A stretch of 42,510 nucleotides of DNA from Bacteroidales bacterium (GCA_017544265.1 JAFYEM010000049.1:1-42510); one strand, 5' to 3'. Shown: positions 17,355 through 25,123, numbered from the stretch's first letter. Numbers and translations are program-made. Notes: a model not told the origin generated them from the sequence alone.

Positions 17355-17725
17355 AACGTTTCCTCTGCATAGCACTGATGCTCATGGTGGTTTTCTCCTG
17401 CAGGAGGGAGCCGTATTCCTACGAAGGTCTGTGGAACTACGACTGTTCTGAACCGGACCTGGGGGAAGCCTACAGGGGCTCGTGGCTGTATGTGGAAAAA
17501 GGCTGGGATTTCACCTGGTGGGACGCGTCCACGGAGCAGAAGTTCACCGGCAACGGCAACAGCATGCACAGGGAGGAAGGTTTCATCGTCACAGTGACCT
17601 CCAGGAACAAAAGCGAAAAGCGGGTCTATACTGTCGAAATAAAACGCCTGAAAGACGGCGTGATGGAAGTGATTACGGATTCGCTGAACGGCGTTGAAAC
17701 CAGAATCAGGCTCGTCAGGGAGTAA
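17351..17725 (+). CDS. Small lipoprotein of unknown function
   Basis: 124 residues. MKRFLCIALMLMVVFSC is a lipoprotein signal with Cys17, followed by RREPYSYEGLWNY. The mature part is Trp- and Tyr-rich with alternating strands (FTWWDASTEQKFTGNGN, RVYTVEIKRLKDGVMEVI, ETRIRLVRE) and resembles a small beta-barrel or lipocalin-like fold; I do not recognise a named family. It is translationally coupled to the glycosyltransferase by an ATGA overlap. Its 3' end overlaps the convergent ABC permease gene by 11 bp. Confidence 0.8.
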   Translation: MKRFLCIALMLMVVFSCRREPYSYEGLWNYDCSEPDLGEAYRGSWLYVEKGWDFTWWDASTEQKFTGNGNSMHREEGFIVTVTSRNKSEKRVYTVEIKRLKDGVMEVITDSLNGVETRIRLVRE

Positions 17726-18764
17726 GCCTGTAGGTAAGATTGCGAATATTCAGCAACATGAGCAAGCTGCCCCAGAGCAGCAGCATCACATAGTTCGGCC
17801 ACAGCTCAGCCGCCCCGACGTTCTTCAGGAGCACTTTCCATGAACCGTCGGCCATCCAGAAGAAGGGATTGACAAATCGCGTCGCGGCCCATCCTTCCGA
17901 CATATTGTCCAGGGGCGCGAACATTGTCGAAAGCAGAATCAGCACAAAGAAGGAAAACACCATTATGAATATCGCCCTGACCTGCGAGTCGCTGACCGAG
18001 GCGATAAAAATTCCAAGGTTCACCATACACAGCAGGAAGCAGGCTCCGAGGGCGAAATAGGTCACTAGAGAGCCGGCGCAGGAGAAATCATAGACAACTC
18101 TGGCTATCACGAGGCCGACTCCAAGTTCCAGAAGCGCCACGGCAATGAAAAACACCACCTTGGTGAGCACATACTCCCCCGCTTTCATACCTATGCTCCG
18201 AAGGTGCTCCAGCATCTTTTTCTGTCTCTCGTCCACGACCGAGACAACCGCAAGGAAACATCCGATGATTGCAATCAGTATGGCGAGGATGGTGCACATG
18301 TAATAATGCATGTTGCCGTCGCCGCTGACATAGCGCAAATGCGGGTGAAGCGGCAGACCCTCCATAGGATCTCCGAGTACCAGACGCATCAGGTACGAGG
18401 ATATATCCCTTGCCTGGAGTATGTGCGACCCGTCCACGAGGATCACCGGCTGCTCGCCTTCCGGCCGCACCACCACGATAGCCTCTATTTTCCCCTTGTC
18501 CATCTTACGCAGGGATATTTCCCTTGAAGGAGACCAGTTGACGGCAACCACATGAGGGGAACGCATCAGGGAAGTGACCATTTCCCTCGCACGGGGAGTA
18601 AATGACTCGTCCACGACGTCCACCTTCATCTTGGTGAGATTTCCGAGTCCGAACGGCAGTACTCCCACCGCAACTGACGGACACACCAGCAAAACCAGCA
18701 GGAAGGACGGTGTAGCAATCATCTGCAGGAATTCCTTTCTCAATATGCAGAAAAAACGTCTCAT
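17715..18764 (-). CDS. ABC-2 type transporter permease (second of the operon)
   Basis: 349 residues with the ABC-2 permease layout: one N-terminal membrane helix (SFLLVLLVCPSVAVGVLPFG), an extracytoplasmic domain of about 140 residues, then five helices from about residue 165 (YYMCTILAILIAIIGCFLAVVS; VVFFIAVALLELGVGLVIAR; LVTYFALGACFLLCMVNLGIF; IFIMVFSFFVLILLSTMF; and a last one near the C-terminus). It would pair with the upstream permease and the two ATPases as the inner-membrane part of a tripartite exporter. It overlaps the upstream permease by one base and is the last gene of the operon. Confidence 0.92.
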   Translation of the reverse strand: MRRFFCILRKEFLQMIATPSFLLVLLVCPSVAVGVLPFGLGNLTKMKVDVVDESFTPRAREMVTSLMRSPHVVAVNWSPSREISLRKMDKGKIEAIVVVRPEGEQPVILVDGSHILQARDISSYLMRLVLGDPMEGLPLHPHLRYVSGDGNMHYYMCTILAILIAIIGCFLAVVSVVDERQKKMLEHLRSIGMKAGEYVLTKVVFFIAVALLELGVGLVIARVVYDFSCAGSLVTYFALGACFLLCMVNLGIFIASVSDSQVRAIFIMVFSFFVLILLSTMFAPLDNMSEGWAATRFVNPFFWMADGSWKVLLKNVGAAELWPNYVMLLLWGSLLMLLNIRNLTYRLTP

Positions 18765-19846
18765 CAGCGCAGTGCAACTCTCTTATTAAGACCGGGAAGC
18801 GCTATAAGCACACCCGCAACGATATTTCCGAAGAGCACAGCTATGCTGGGCCACGCATCATAGACTCCGAGTCCCTTATAGGCGACATCCCTGAAAACAC
18901 TCATATAGGCAGTCCCGGGGAAAGAATGGATAACCGCTCCGAAAAAACCGGTGATTGAACTCACAGGGAAAAGGAATCCGGAAAGCAGCATATTCGGAAG
19001 GAAAATCAGAATGAAACTCAGTATCAGCAGATCCACCGGACGGTCGAGCCAGGCGGCCAGCATAAGGCCCAGAGACATGCAACTGATTGAAAACAGGGCA
19101 GTTATAGAAAGGAAAAGGGCAAGATTTCCCACAATCTGTATTCCGAACCAGAGGCAGGAAAGCCATACCGCGAATACATGTACAAGGGAAATGAGGAAAT
19201 ACGGCAGCGCCTTCCCGGCTATCAGTTCCAGCGGTGACAGCTTCGTCATCCGCAGGAGTTTGTACGAGCCCTGGATCTTTTCCCGGTTCACCGCCGTTCC
19301 GAAAACGATGGCGGAAACAATGATGAAAATCATCATCACAAGCCCCGGTATGGGCATATATTCTTTCTTCAGCGCGGGATTATACAGGAACCGGGTGGTG
19401 ATTGCCGGCTTCCGTACGGACGGAGGCATGCCGTCAGTGATGAAATCCGCGACTATCGCGCCTACGCAATTATAGACATTGTCGCCAAGCAGCGCACTGG
19501 TCCCGTCCACAAATATTTCTATCTCCTTCTCGCCCCAGACCAGTACAGCGCGGTTGTTGTCGCGCGCAAAGGCCTTGTCTATATCCGCCGTCGTGTCTAT
19601 CCGGCCGGTTACCTTGACCCTGTTGTTGGCATCCAGACGCACGAAAAGCGACTCGGCCCTCTGGCTGTGGAGGGGATTGCACACCGCGATGTTCAGGTGC
19701 CGGACTTCGAAGGAAAGGGCATAACCAAGGATGAAAAGAATGGCCACGGGCATCAGGAACAGTATCAGACACGACACCCTGTCCCTGAAAATATGGCGGA
19801 ATTCTTTCCATATCACCGCCCCTGTCATATAAAACTTCCCCTGCAT
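18764..19846 (-). CDS. ABC-2 type transporter permease (first of the operon)
   Basis: 360 residues from ATG 19846; a GTG at 19849 is an alternative start. An amphipathic N-terminus (AVIWKEFRHIFRDRVSC) leads into the first helix (LILFLMPVAILFILGYALSF). A large periplasmic domain follows to about residue 165, then a helix bundle (LVMMIFIIVSAIVFG; YFLISLVHVFAVWLSCLWFG; LALFLSITALFSISCMSLG; LLILSFILIFLPNMLLSGFL; and a final one). This is the YhhJ/YbhR type of drug or lipid exporter permease. Its ATG overlaps the TGA of the preceding ATPase (TGATG). Confidence 0.92.
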   Translation of the reverse strand: MQGKFYMTGAVIWKEFRHIFRDRVSCLILFLMPVAILFILGYALSFEVRHLNIAVCNPLHSQRAESLFVRLDANNRVKVTGRIDTTADIDKAFARDNNRAVLVWGEKEIEIFVDGTSALLGDNVYNCVGAIVADFITDGMPPSVRKPAITTRFLYNPALKKEYMPIPGLVMMIFIIVSAIVFGTAVNREKIQGSYKLLRMTKLSPLELIAGKALPYFLISLVHVFAVWLSCLWFGIQIVGNLALFLSITALFSISCMSLGLMLAAWLDRPVDLLILSFILIFLPNMLLSGFLFPVSSITGFFGAVIHSFPGTAYMSVFRDVAYKGLGVYDAWPSIAVLFGNIVAGVLIALPGLNKRVALR

Positions 19847-20508
19847 CACCTGAAATACCTGAGAAGTGACTGTTCATCCGGCGCCACCTCTTTGGGGGTG
19901 CCGCGTGCTATAAGCTGTCCCTCCCTGAGAAGCGACAGGCTGCTGCAGTAATAGGCTTCGTCAAGGTAGTGGGTACTCACTATTATACCCGTCCCCATAG
20001 ACGCCCTCTCATGAATCATTTTCCACATTTTCCGCCGCGCGACTGCATCCAGTCCGCTGGTGGGTTCATCCAGTATCAGCACTTTCGGGTCAGCAATCAC
20101 GGCGACCGAGAACGACAGGCCCTGGCGATAGCCCGACGATAGCGCCCTGACCGGAGTCCCGCGGTACTGGACGAGATTGAGCCTTTCAGTGATCTCCTCC
20201 TCCCTGCGGGCGAGTTCATTGCGGGACAGTCCCATCAGAGTGCCGTAGTAGCGGATATTCTCATGGACCGAAAGTTCCTCAACAAGCGAAAAGGACTGGC
20301 ACATATAGCCTGGACGGCCCGCTGTCCATACCGTGCCGCTGTCCGGCGGAATCAGCGAGCATATCATGCGTATCAGGGTGGTCTTGCCTGCCCCGTTGGC
20401 GCCCAGAAGCCCCATAACCTCACCCTCTCCGAGCGAGAAAGAGACGCCCCGGACTGCCTTCACTGGCGGGAAGGTCTTGCTGACGTTGTTGATTTCGGCA
20501 AGGTTCAT
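19846..20508 (-). CDS. ABC transporter ATP-binding protein (second ATPase)
   Basis: 220 residues, a single nucleotide-binding domain. Visible motifs are Walker A GANGAGKTT near residue 35, Q-loop YMCQSFSL, signature LSSGYRQGLSF (a variant of LSGGQ), Walker B VLILDEPTSGLD and the switch His in STHYLDEAYY. The C-terminus is short, without a regulatory tail. With the upstream ATPase it forms the two halves that are fused in one polypeptide in E. coli YbhF and RbbA. It couples ATP hydrolysis in the cytoplasm to the two ABC-2 permeases. It overlaps the previous gene by 4 bp. Confidence 0.94.
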   Translation of the reverse strand: MNLAEINNVSKTFPPVKAVRGVSFSLGEGEVMGLLGANGAGKTTLIRMICSLIPPDSGTVWTAGRPGYMCQSFSLVEELSVHENIRYYGTLMGLSRNELARREEEITERLNLVQYRGTPVRALSSGYRQGLSFSVAVIADPKVLILDEPTSGLDAVARRKMWKMIHERASMGTGIIVSTHYLDEAYYCSSLSLLREGQLIARGTPKEVAPDEQSLLRYFR

Positions 20509-21389
20509 AGACGGGACGAAAGCGTTTCGATGAAAATATCCTCCATTTCCGGCTGGATCCGTGTCAGTTCGCGGCCGGTTACCGGCAGAGGCTCAAATGA
20601 TTCATCAGTGATGACATGGACCTTGTCGCCATAGAGATACAGGTCTATGACGCCGCGGCGGGCGGACAGTTCGGCCTCGACCTCGGGAAAGCGGGTGCTC
20701 TCGCAGGGAAGGCTGTAGAGATTGTGCCTGTAGCTGCGCAAAATACCCTCAGGAGAGTCGTAAAGCATCATCACGCCCTGATGCAGGAAGAGAATGCGGT
20801 CCGCCTTGCCCGCCTCATCCAGATAGTGGGTGCTAACCAGTACCGACACCCCGGTTTTTCGCAGGGCCGCTATTTCCTTCCACATATCCGAACGGGAAAC
20901 CGGGTCAACTCCCACCGTAGGTTCGTCCAGAAGCAGCACGGAAGGATTGTGTACCATCGCGCAGCAGATTGCGAGCTTCTGCTTCATTCCTCCGGAAAGA
21001 TGGCCTGCACGTATGTCAGAGAAGGGTTCCAGGCTTTTCCAGAGATAGGGAGAAAGGCTGTGGATATCATCCGGATTGCAGCCGAAGGCCTTGGCGAAAA
21101 ACACCAGGTTCTCCTTTACGCTCAGATCTTCATACAGGGAGAAACGCCCCGGGACATAGCCCACGGCGCCCTTCACATCCATAGGCTGTGTACGCACGTC
21201 GAATCCTCCCACCACTGCAGAGCCGCTGAAGCGCGGGTCCAGGGATGAGAGTATGTCGAAAAGAGTGGATTTGCCGGCACCGTTGGCTCCCATAAGCGCC
21301 ACCGTCTCGCCCCGGCCCATCTCGAAAGTAACGCCTTTGAGTACTTCCCGCTTTCCGAAACTCTTGTGTATGTCCCTGACCGAAATCAT
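20505..21389 (-). CDS. ABC transporter ATP-binding protein (first ATPase)
   Basis: 294 residues. Motifs in order: Walker A GANGAGKST, Q-loop region YVPGRFSLYEDLSV, canonical signature LSGGMKQKL, Walker B VLLLDEPTVGVDP and switch STHYLDEA. A C-terminal extension of about 70 residues (GVIDLYLYGDKVHVITDES) has the small beta domain typical of DrrA/YbhF-type exporters. The glutamine of the usual Q-loop is replaced by Arg in VPGRFSLY. Together with the second ATPase it would make a heterodimer. Its ATG overlaps the adaptor gene by 4 bp. Confidence 0.94.
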   Translation of the reverse strand: MISVRDIHKSFGKREVLKGVTFEMGRGETVALMGANGAGKSTLFDILSSLDPRFSGSAVVGGFDVRTQPMDVKGAVGYVPGRFSLYEDLSVKENLVFFAKAFGCNPDDIHSLSPYLWKSLEPFSDIRAGHLSGGMKQKLAICCAMVHNPSVLLLDEPTVGVDPVSRSDMWKEIAALRKTGVSVLVSTHYLDEAGKADRILFLHQGVMMLYDSPEGILRSYRHNLYSLPCESTRFPEVEAELSARRGVIDLYLYGDKVHVITDESFEPLPVTGRELTRIQPEMEDIFIETLSSRL

Positions 21390-22267
21390 TTATATATTTC
21401 AGCGGGCATGCCGGGGCGCATTCCGCTTGCGTCGGAAAGGTCTATGCGGACGTGATAGACCATGGTCAGGCGGGTGTCGCGGGTAAGTACGCGGTTGGGA
21501 GTGAATTCGGCCTCGTCGGAAATGAAACTGACGGTCCCCGGGACCTCACGCAGCTTTCCGAAAGCATTGTCAACTTTCACTTTCACCTGGTCCCCGGGGG
21601 CGAGGCCGGCGAGGCTGGCGCCGTCGAACCAGGCATCGACATAGAGATGGTCAAAATCCGAGAGGCGGAAAATCGGCATCCCGGCAGCGACGAATTCATG
21701 ACGGGAGGAATAAATCTCGGACACGAGTCCGTTCTCCGGGCAGAGGACCGTGCAGCGCCTTATCTTGTCGCGAAGTATGTCCTGCTCGCTGCGGAGGGAG
21801 GAGATCTGGGCCATTACGGCAGCTTTCTCCCTGGAGAGAGATGATTTTGCGGCCGCTATCCGGCTGTCCGCTGCATGGACCTTGTCATCTATAGCGTCCA
21901 GCTGTTTGCGTGATGCAGTCCCGCTCTGGACCAGGGGTTCTACCCTCTCCCTTTCGCTCAGGAGGGCCTTTTTCTCGCTTTCCAGAACATCCAGCTGCTT
22001 GCCGGCATTCGGGAGAGTCGGAAGCAGAGCCTGTATCTGCGCCTCAACGGCGACCAGACGAAGACTGAGCTGGGCCGTGTCTATCTGAAGGGCAAGGGAA
22101 TCCTTGAAGACCCGGTCCCCTTCCCTGAGGTCCATACGGATAATCTGGCCAGACTCCGAAGAAGCGACCATGATACTTTTCGCGTCTATCAGGCCGTAGG
22201 CATCCGGGGTCTCCCCGCCGCAGGCAGAAAGTATCAAAACAGGCAGAATAAAATGACGTAATCTCAT
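21386..22267 (-). CDS. HlyD/RND-type periplasmic adaptor (membrane fusion) lipoprotein
   Basis: 293 residues. The signal peptide MRLRHFILPVLILSAC is lipoprotein-like. The biotinyl-lipoyl half-motif IDAKSIMVASSESGQIIRM lies near residues 27-45. A long alpha-helical hairpin spans about residues 70-160 (VEAQIQALLPTL, LLSERERVEPLVQSGTASRKQ, AAKSSLSREKAAVMAQISSL). The second lipoyl half (CTVLCPENGLVSEIYSS) and a beta-barrel domain (GLAPGDQVKVKVDNAFG, PGTVSFISDEAEFTPNRVLT) follow. It links the ABC permeases to the TolC channel, as YbhG and YhiI do. It overlaps its neighbours by 4 bp on both sides. Confidence 0.93.
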   Translation of the reverse strand: MRLRHFILPVLILSACGGETPDAYGLIDAKSIMVASSESGQIIRMDLREGDRVFKDSLALQIDTAQLSLRLVAVEAQIQALLPTLPNAGKQLDVLESEKKALLSERERVEPLVQSGTASRKQLDAIDDKVHAADSRIAAAKSSLSREKAAVMAQISSLRSEQDILRDKIRRCTVLCPENGLVSEIYSSRHEFVAAGMPIFRLSDFDHLYVDAWFDGASLAGLAPGDQVKVKVDNAFGKLREVPGTVSFISDEAEFTPNRVLTRDTRLTMVYHVRIDLSDASGMRPGMPAEIYK

Positions 22268-23523
22268 AGCGTGTACTGGCCTTTCTTAAGTTGTTCCTTG
22301 ATTCTGAGGATGATAAGCCGCTGCTGCTCCAGCCTGGCCGAAGAGAGTTCGGAAAGCGCGTCTATATATTCGGAAACAGAAGCCTCGCCGCCGGAGGACA
22401 GGCGGTCCATTTCAGATGCCAGCTCTTCGTACTTGGCGACAGCCTCTCGCGCCCCGTCGAGCATGGCGTCATAGCGGGCGATAGCTCCGTCGTATCTGGA
22501 AAGCTCGGCGCTGCGGCGTCTTTCAAGGTTTTCTCTCTGTATGTCTATGCGCGCGAGCGCGTTGTTGCGGAGGTTACGGCTGTAGAAATAGTCCTGCCAT
22601 GAGGTCAGCGGAATGGAAAGCCCGAGTCCGACGACTCCGAAAACATCGGGATCGTGGCGGAAGAAATCCAGCGACCACTGTCCGAAGCCCATTGTCCCCC
22701 AGAGAGACAGCTTGGGAAGGCATCTCGCAAGGGAAAGCCGAAGACTCAGGTTGGCGCGCTGCTCCTGCAGTTCCAGACTTTTCAGGCTGGGATCGTCGAC
22801 AGGGCTGAAACGCTCCGGCTGAGGCAGTTCCAAGCGGGTTTCAGGGCCGATTTCCAGCCCGGTGAGGGCGGCCAGGTTTCCTTCGGCGGAGGCCCTTTCG
22901 GCCACCAGCCCGTCTATCGATGAGTTGAGGGACGACAGACCGGCTTCCAGGCGAAGCACGTCGGTCCTGTATATTTTCCCGGCCTCGAATGCTTCCCTGG
23001 CGCTTTCAAGTTTCCTTTCAAGAAGTTCTTTCTGGCCCTTCAATATGTCCTCCTGCTTCTGCATGAGCAGAATTCCGAGAAAAAGCTCGTCAACTGCCCG
23101 GTCCGCCTCTATGAGAGAACCTTCAATCGACTGTTTTTCAAGTTCCGAGTCCACCTCGGCAAGGTCCGTCCGCACCTTCCGGCTGCCGCCGGCATAGATA
23201 GTCTGGGAAACCATGACCCCGACATGGAACTGCAGCTTGGGCATCGGATACAGCGTAAAGGGGAGATCGGTAAAGGATGCCGGGTCAGGAGCGTCTGACT
23301 GGTAGAATACGCTGCCGTAGCCATGGGCCTGGGGAAGATAGGGAGTCCGGATAAGTTTTTTACGCTCCGCAAGATCGCTGTCCGAAAGATCGACTGCTTC
23401 CTCGGCGCGCGAGACCTCCCTCGCGGCAGCACGGCAACGCTCAAGCGTCAGCGAGCCCTGCGCCTGAAGCAGTCCGGCGGCACATAAAAGAAGAATTGAT
23501 GCCAGAATACATTTTTTCCCCAT
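22264..23523 (-). CDS. TolC-family outer-membrane efflux channel
   Basis: 419 residues. The signal peptide MGKKCILASILLLCAAGLLQ is cut near AQG. Two outer-membrane efflux repeats of mostly alpha-helical, Glu/Arg/Leu-rich sequence follow; each has the pattern of long coiled helices with a short beta segment (GYGSVFYQSDAPDPASF and LSLWGTMGFGQWSLDFF). Trimeric channels of this family conduct substrates across the outer membrane from the periplasmic adaptor. It is the first gene of the efflux operon, so this operon supplies its own outer-membrane component. A possible promoter lies immediately upstream. Confidence 0.94.
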   Translation of the reverse strand: MGKKCILASILLLCAAGLLQAQGSLTLERCRAAAREVSRAEEAVDLSDSDLAERKKLIRTPYLPQAHGYGSVFYQSDAPDPASFTDLPFTLYPMPKLQFHVGVMVSQTIYAGGSRKVRTDLAEVDSELEKQSIEGSLIEADRAVDELFLGILLMQKQEDILKGQKELLERKLESAREAFEAGKIYRTDVLRLEAGLSSLNSSIDGLVAERASAEGNLAALTGLEIGPETRLELPQPERFSPVDDPSLKSLELQEQRANLSLRLSLARCLPKLSLWGTMGFGQWSLDFFRHDPDVFGVVGLGLSIPLTSWQDYFYSRNLRNNALARIDIQRENLERRRSAELSRYDGAIARYDAMLDGAREAVAKYEELASEMDRLSSGGEASVSEYIDALSELSSARLEQQRLIILRIKEQLKKGQYTL

Positions 23524-23530
23524 ACAATGG

Positions 23531-23538
23531 CAAATATA
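23531..23538 (-). promoter_or_regulatory. Possible -7 element (TATATTTG) for the efflux operon
   Basis: An exact TAnnTTTG match on the minus strand, only 7 bp before the tolC-like ATG at 23523. The mRNA leader would be about 4 nt. No convincing -33 box lies at 19-21 bp, so it may be a chance match in A/T-rich DNA. Confidence 0.4.
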
Positions 23539-23625
23539 GCAAATATTTCGGAATTTGTTAAATTATAATAATTAACAACTTAGGCCTCTTTATGTAAATT
23601 TTTTAAAATTTTACCTTGATTTTTA

Positions 23626-23657
23626 TTTGATTTTTAAAAGCAAAATACCTACATTTG
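23626..23657 (+). promoter_or_regulatory. Strong Bacteroidota-type promoter of the candidate small RNA
   Basis: TTTG at 23626-23629 and TACATTTG at 23650-23657 are separated by 20 bp, the best -33/-7 pair seen in the window. A transcription start near 23661 is expected. No long reading frame follows before the terminator at 23709-23748. Confidence 0.65.
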
Positions 23658-23660
23658 CGT

Positions 23661-23748
23661 TGGACAATGAAAGTCTCTTCTTGTCTATTTGTTAAGTTCG
23701 TTTTATATGGACCGGAGTTCTTGGGGAAGACCTCCGGTCTTGTTTTTT
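23661..23748 (+). ncRNA. Candidate small RNA or attenuated leader, about 88 nt
   Basis: The region between the predicted start and the U-tract of a strong hairpin has no convincing gene. A 42-codon frame from ATG 23668 runs through the terminator and through the next promoter, and it does not look like a protein. Two readings are possible: a free-standing small RNA, or a leader whose terminator controls read-through into the outer-membrane protein gene at 23802. The latter gene has its own promoter inside the intergenic region, which favours the first reading. I do not recognise a known RNA family. Confidence 0.45.
23709..23748 (+). terminator. Intrinsic terminator upstream of the outer-membrane protein gene
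   Basis: An 8-bp perfect stem GACCGGAG (23710-23717) with CTCCGGTC (23732-23739), extendable by a G-U pair, encloses a 14-nt loop. It is followed by TTGTTTTTT. It ends transcripts from the promoter at 23626-23657. Confidence 0.75.
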
Positions 23749-23769
23749 ACAATGAATTGATTATCTTTG
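23740..23769 (+). promoter_or_regulatory. Predicted promoter of the outer-membrane protein gene
   Basis: TTG at 23740-23742 and TATCTTTG at 23762-23769 are 19 bp apart. Transcription from about 23773 gives a leader of about 28 nt. The -33 box overlaps the end of the upstream terminator, so the two signals are nested. Confidence 0.6.
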
Positions 23770-23801
23770 CGAATCGGATATCATTAACAAACTGACCCTA
23801 T

Positions 23802-24569
23802 ATGAAAAAGATCTTTGTTCTCCTTGCATCGGCGCTGATTGTCGCCGCTCCCGCTTTCGCTGCTCCAAAGAAAGCCGCTCCCGCCAAAGAAAATGGAATT
23901 TTCGTCGGCGGTACCCTGGGTTTCACCTTCTCCAATGTCGGTAACGGAGGCAACAACCAGAACGGTGTGTCCTTCAGTCTGGCAGCTGACGGCGGATACC
24001 AGATCAACAGCCGCTTCGGCGTTGGTGCACAGCTGGGCTACAGCCACGGCGGTGCCATGCTCGGCGGTTTCGACATTTCCGACATCAAATCCCTCGCCGC
24101 TACCGGTATCGGCACCTACATGGATGTTGCCGACAACAGCATCAATGCTTTGACTTTCGCTCCTTATGCCCGCATCAATCTCCTGGTAGGTAAAGTCGTG
24201 GACCTTTTCATAGAGCCCGGCCTCTCCTTCAGCCTCGCCTTCCTCAAGGGCGGTGCTGGTGCCCCCCTCCCCAATATCGGCGGTGGCGGTGGCGGCGATG
24301 ACGACGATGAAGATGACGGTGGCGCACTGCCCATCGGCGGCGGTGGAGATGAGACCAATGTCTTTTTCGGCATGGGACTTATGGCACGCCCCGGCGTGAT
24401 GTTCAAGATTGACAACCATATCCGCCTCTATGCAAAACTCGGCGGCGCCGGCTTCCAGCTCGGCACCATGTCCACCGTGGGTTCAAATGCAGCACCGAGC
24501 GTTCTGACCCGTTTCGGTTTCGATGTCACCACCGCAAACCTTCTCGTGGGAGTCCAGTTCAAATTCTAA
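23802..24569 (+). CDS. Outer-membrane beta-barrel protein with Gly/Asp-rich insert
   Basis: 255 residues. The signal peptide MKKIFVLLASALIVAAPAFA is cut after AFA, and the mature start is Lys/Ala-rich. Alternating amphipathic strands with aromatic girdles follow (GIFVGGTLGFTFSNVG, GVGAQLGYSHG, LTFAPYARINLLVG, DLFIEPGLSFSLAF, FFGMGLMARPGVMFKI, IRLYAKLGGAGFQLG). The C-terminus ends in Phe (LLVGVQFKF), the usual barrel-assembly signal. The fold is an eight-strand-type small porin or OmpA/opacity-like barrel. Residues about 150-186 form an insert of Gly and Asp/Glu runs, predicted to be an external or periplasmic loop. It has its own promoter and a strong terminator, so it is probably a monocistronic, abundant protein. 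Confidence 0.85.
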   Translation: MKKIFVLLASALIVAAPAFAAPKKAAPAKENGIFVGGTLGFTFSNVGNGGNNQNGVSFSLAADGGYQINSRFGVGAQLGYSHGGAMLGGFDISDIKSLAATGIGTYMDVADNSINALTFAPYARINLLVGKVVDLFIEPGLSFSLAFLKGGAGAPLPNIGGGGGGDDDDEDDGGALPIGGGGDETNVFFGMGLMARPGVMFKIDNHIRLYAKLGGAGFQLGTMSTVGSNAAPSVLTRFGFDVTTANLLVGVQFKF

Positions 24570-24584
24570 AATACCGTAAGAGAC

Positions 24585-24627
24585 AAAAAAATACCGGCGG
24601 GCTTTCAGGCCTGCCGGTATTTTTTTG
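24585..24627. terminator. Bidirectional intrinsic terminator between the OMP gene and ssb
   Basis: A 14-bp perfect stem (24585-24598 with 24613-24626), extended to 18 bp with one G-U pair, has a 6-nt loop TTTCAG. Seven As on one side and seven Ts on the other make it work on both strands, serving the two convergent genes. Confidence 0.93.
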
Positions 24628-24634
24628 CTGCTTA

Positions 24635-25123
24635 CTAGAATGGAAGATCGTCCTCCGGCGCAGAAGCTGCTTCAGGTGCAGGGGAAGCAGCGGGAGCTGC
24701 TGCGGGTGTGAATGACTGCTGCGGAGCGGAGCCTCCCTGAGGCTGGAAACCACCCTGACCGTCTTCGACGCGGTCGCGGCGCCCCAGAAGCTGGAAGTTC
24801 TCCACGATCACTTCTGTGGTGTAGTGCTTTGCGCCGGTCTGGTCAGTCCATGAACGGGTACGGAGCCGGCCTTCTATATAAAGCTGGGTTCCCTTCTTGA
24901 CAAACCTTTCGATAACATCAGCATTACCTCTCCACGCGACGATGTTGTGCCATTCGGTATTCTCGTGCACCTCACCGCTGCGGTCGCGGTAGCGGTCAGA
25001 TGTAGCGAGGGGGAATGTAGCGACTTTGGCATTTGCACCTCCGCTTTGGGGAGCCTGGTCAAGATAACGTACTTCCGGGTCCTTACCAACGTTACCGATT
25101 AGCATTACTTTGTTAAGTGACAT
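24635..25123 (-). CDS. ssb: Single-stranded DNA-binding protein
   Basis: 162 residues from ATG 25123; the MSLNKVMLIGNVGKDPEV start fits the family, and the nine upstream codons do not. The OB-fold covers about residues 3-108 (ATFPLATSDRYRD, HNIVAWRGNADVIERFVKKG, LYIEGRLRTRSW, TEVIVENFQLLG). A Gln/Pro/Ala-rich linker leads to the acidic tip EDDLPF, which recruits replication and repair partners. It coats single-stranded DNA in replication, recombination and repair. It is monocistronic, ending at the shared bidirectional terminator. The 94 bp upstream to aroE are very A/T-rich and hold no gene. Confidence 0.96.
   Translation of the reverse strand: MSLNKVMLIGNVGKDPEVRYLDQAPQSGGANAKVATFPLATSDRYRDRSGEVHENTEWHNIVAWRGNADVIERFVKKGTQLYIEGRLRTRSWTDQTGAKHYTTEVIVENFQLLGRRDRVEDGQGGFQPQGGSAPQQSFTPAAAPAASPAPEAASAPEDDLPF

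Noticed and set aside
23668-23796. 42-codon frame in the tolC/OMP intergenic region
   Set aside because: It crosses a terminator and a second promoter and gives no protein-like signature. The region is better explained as a small RNA plus promoter.
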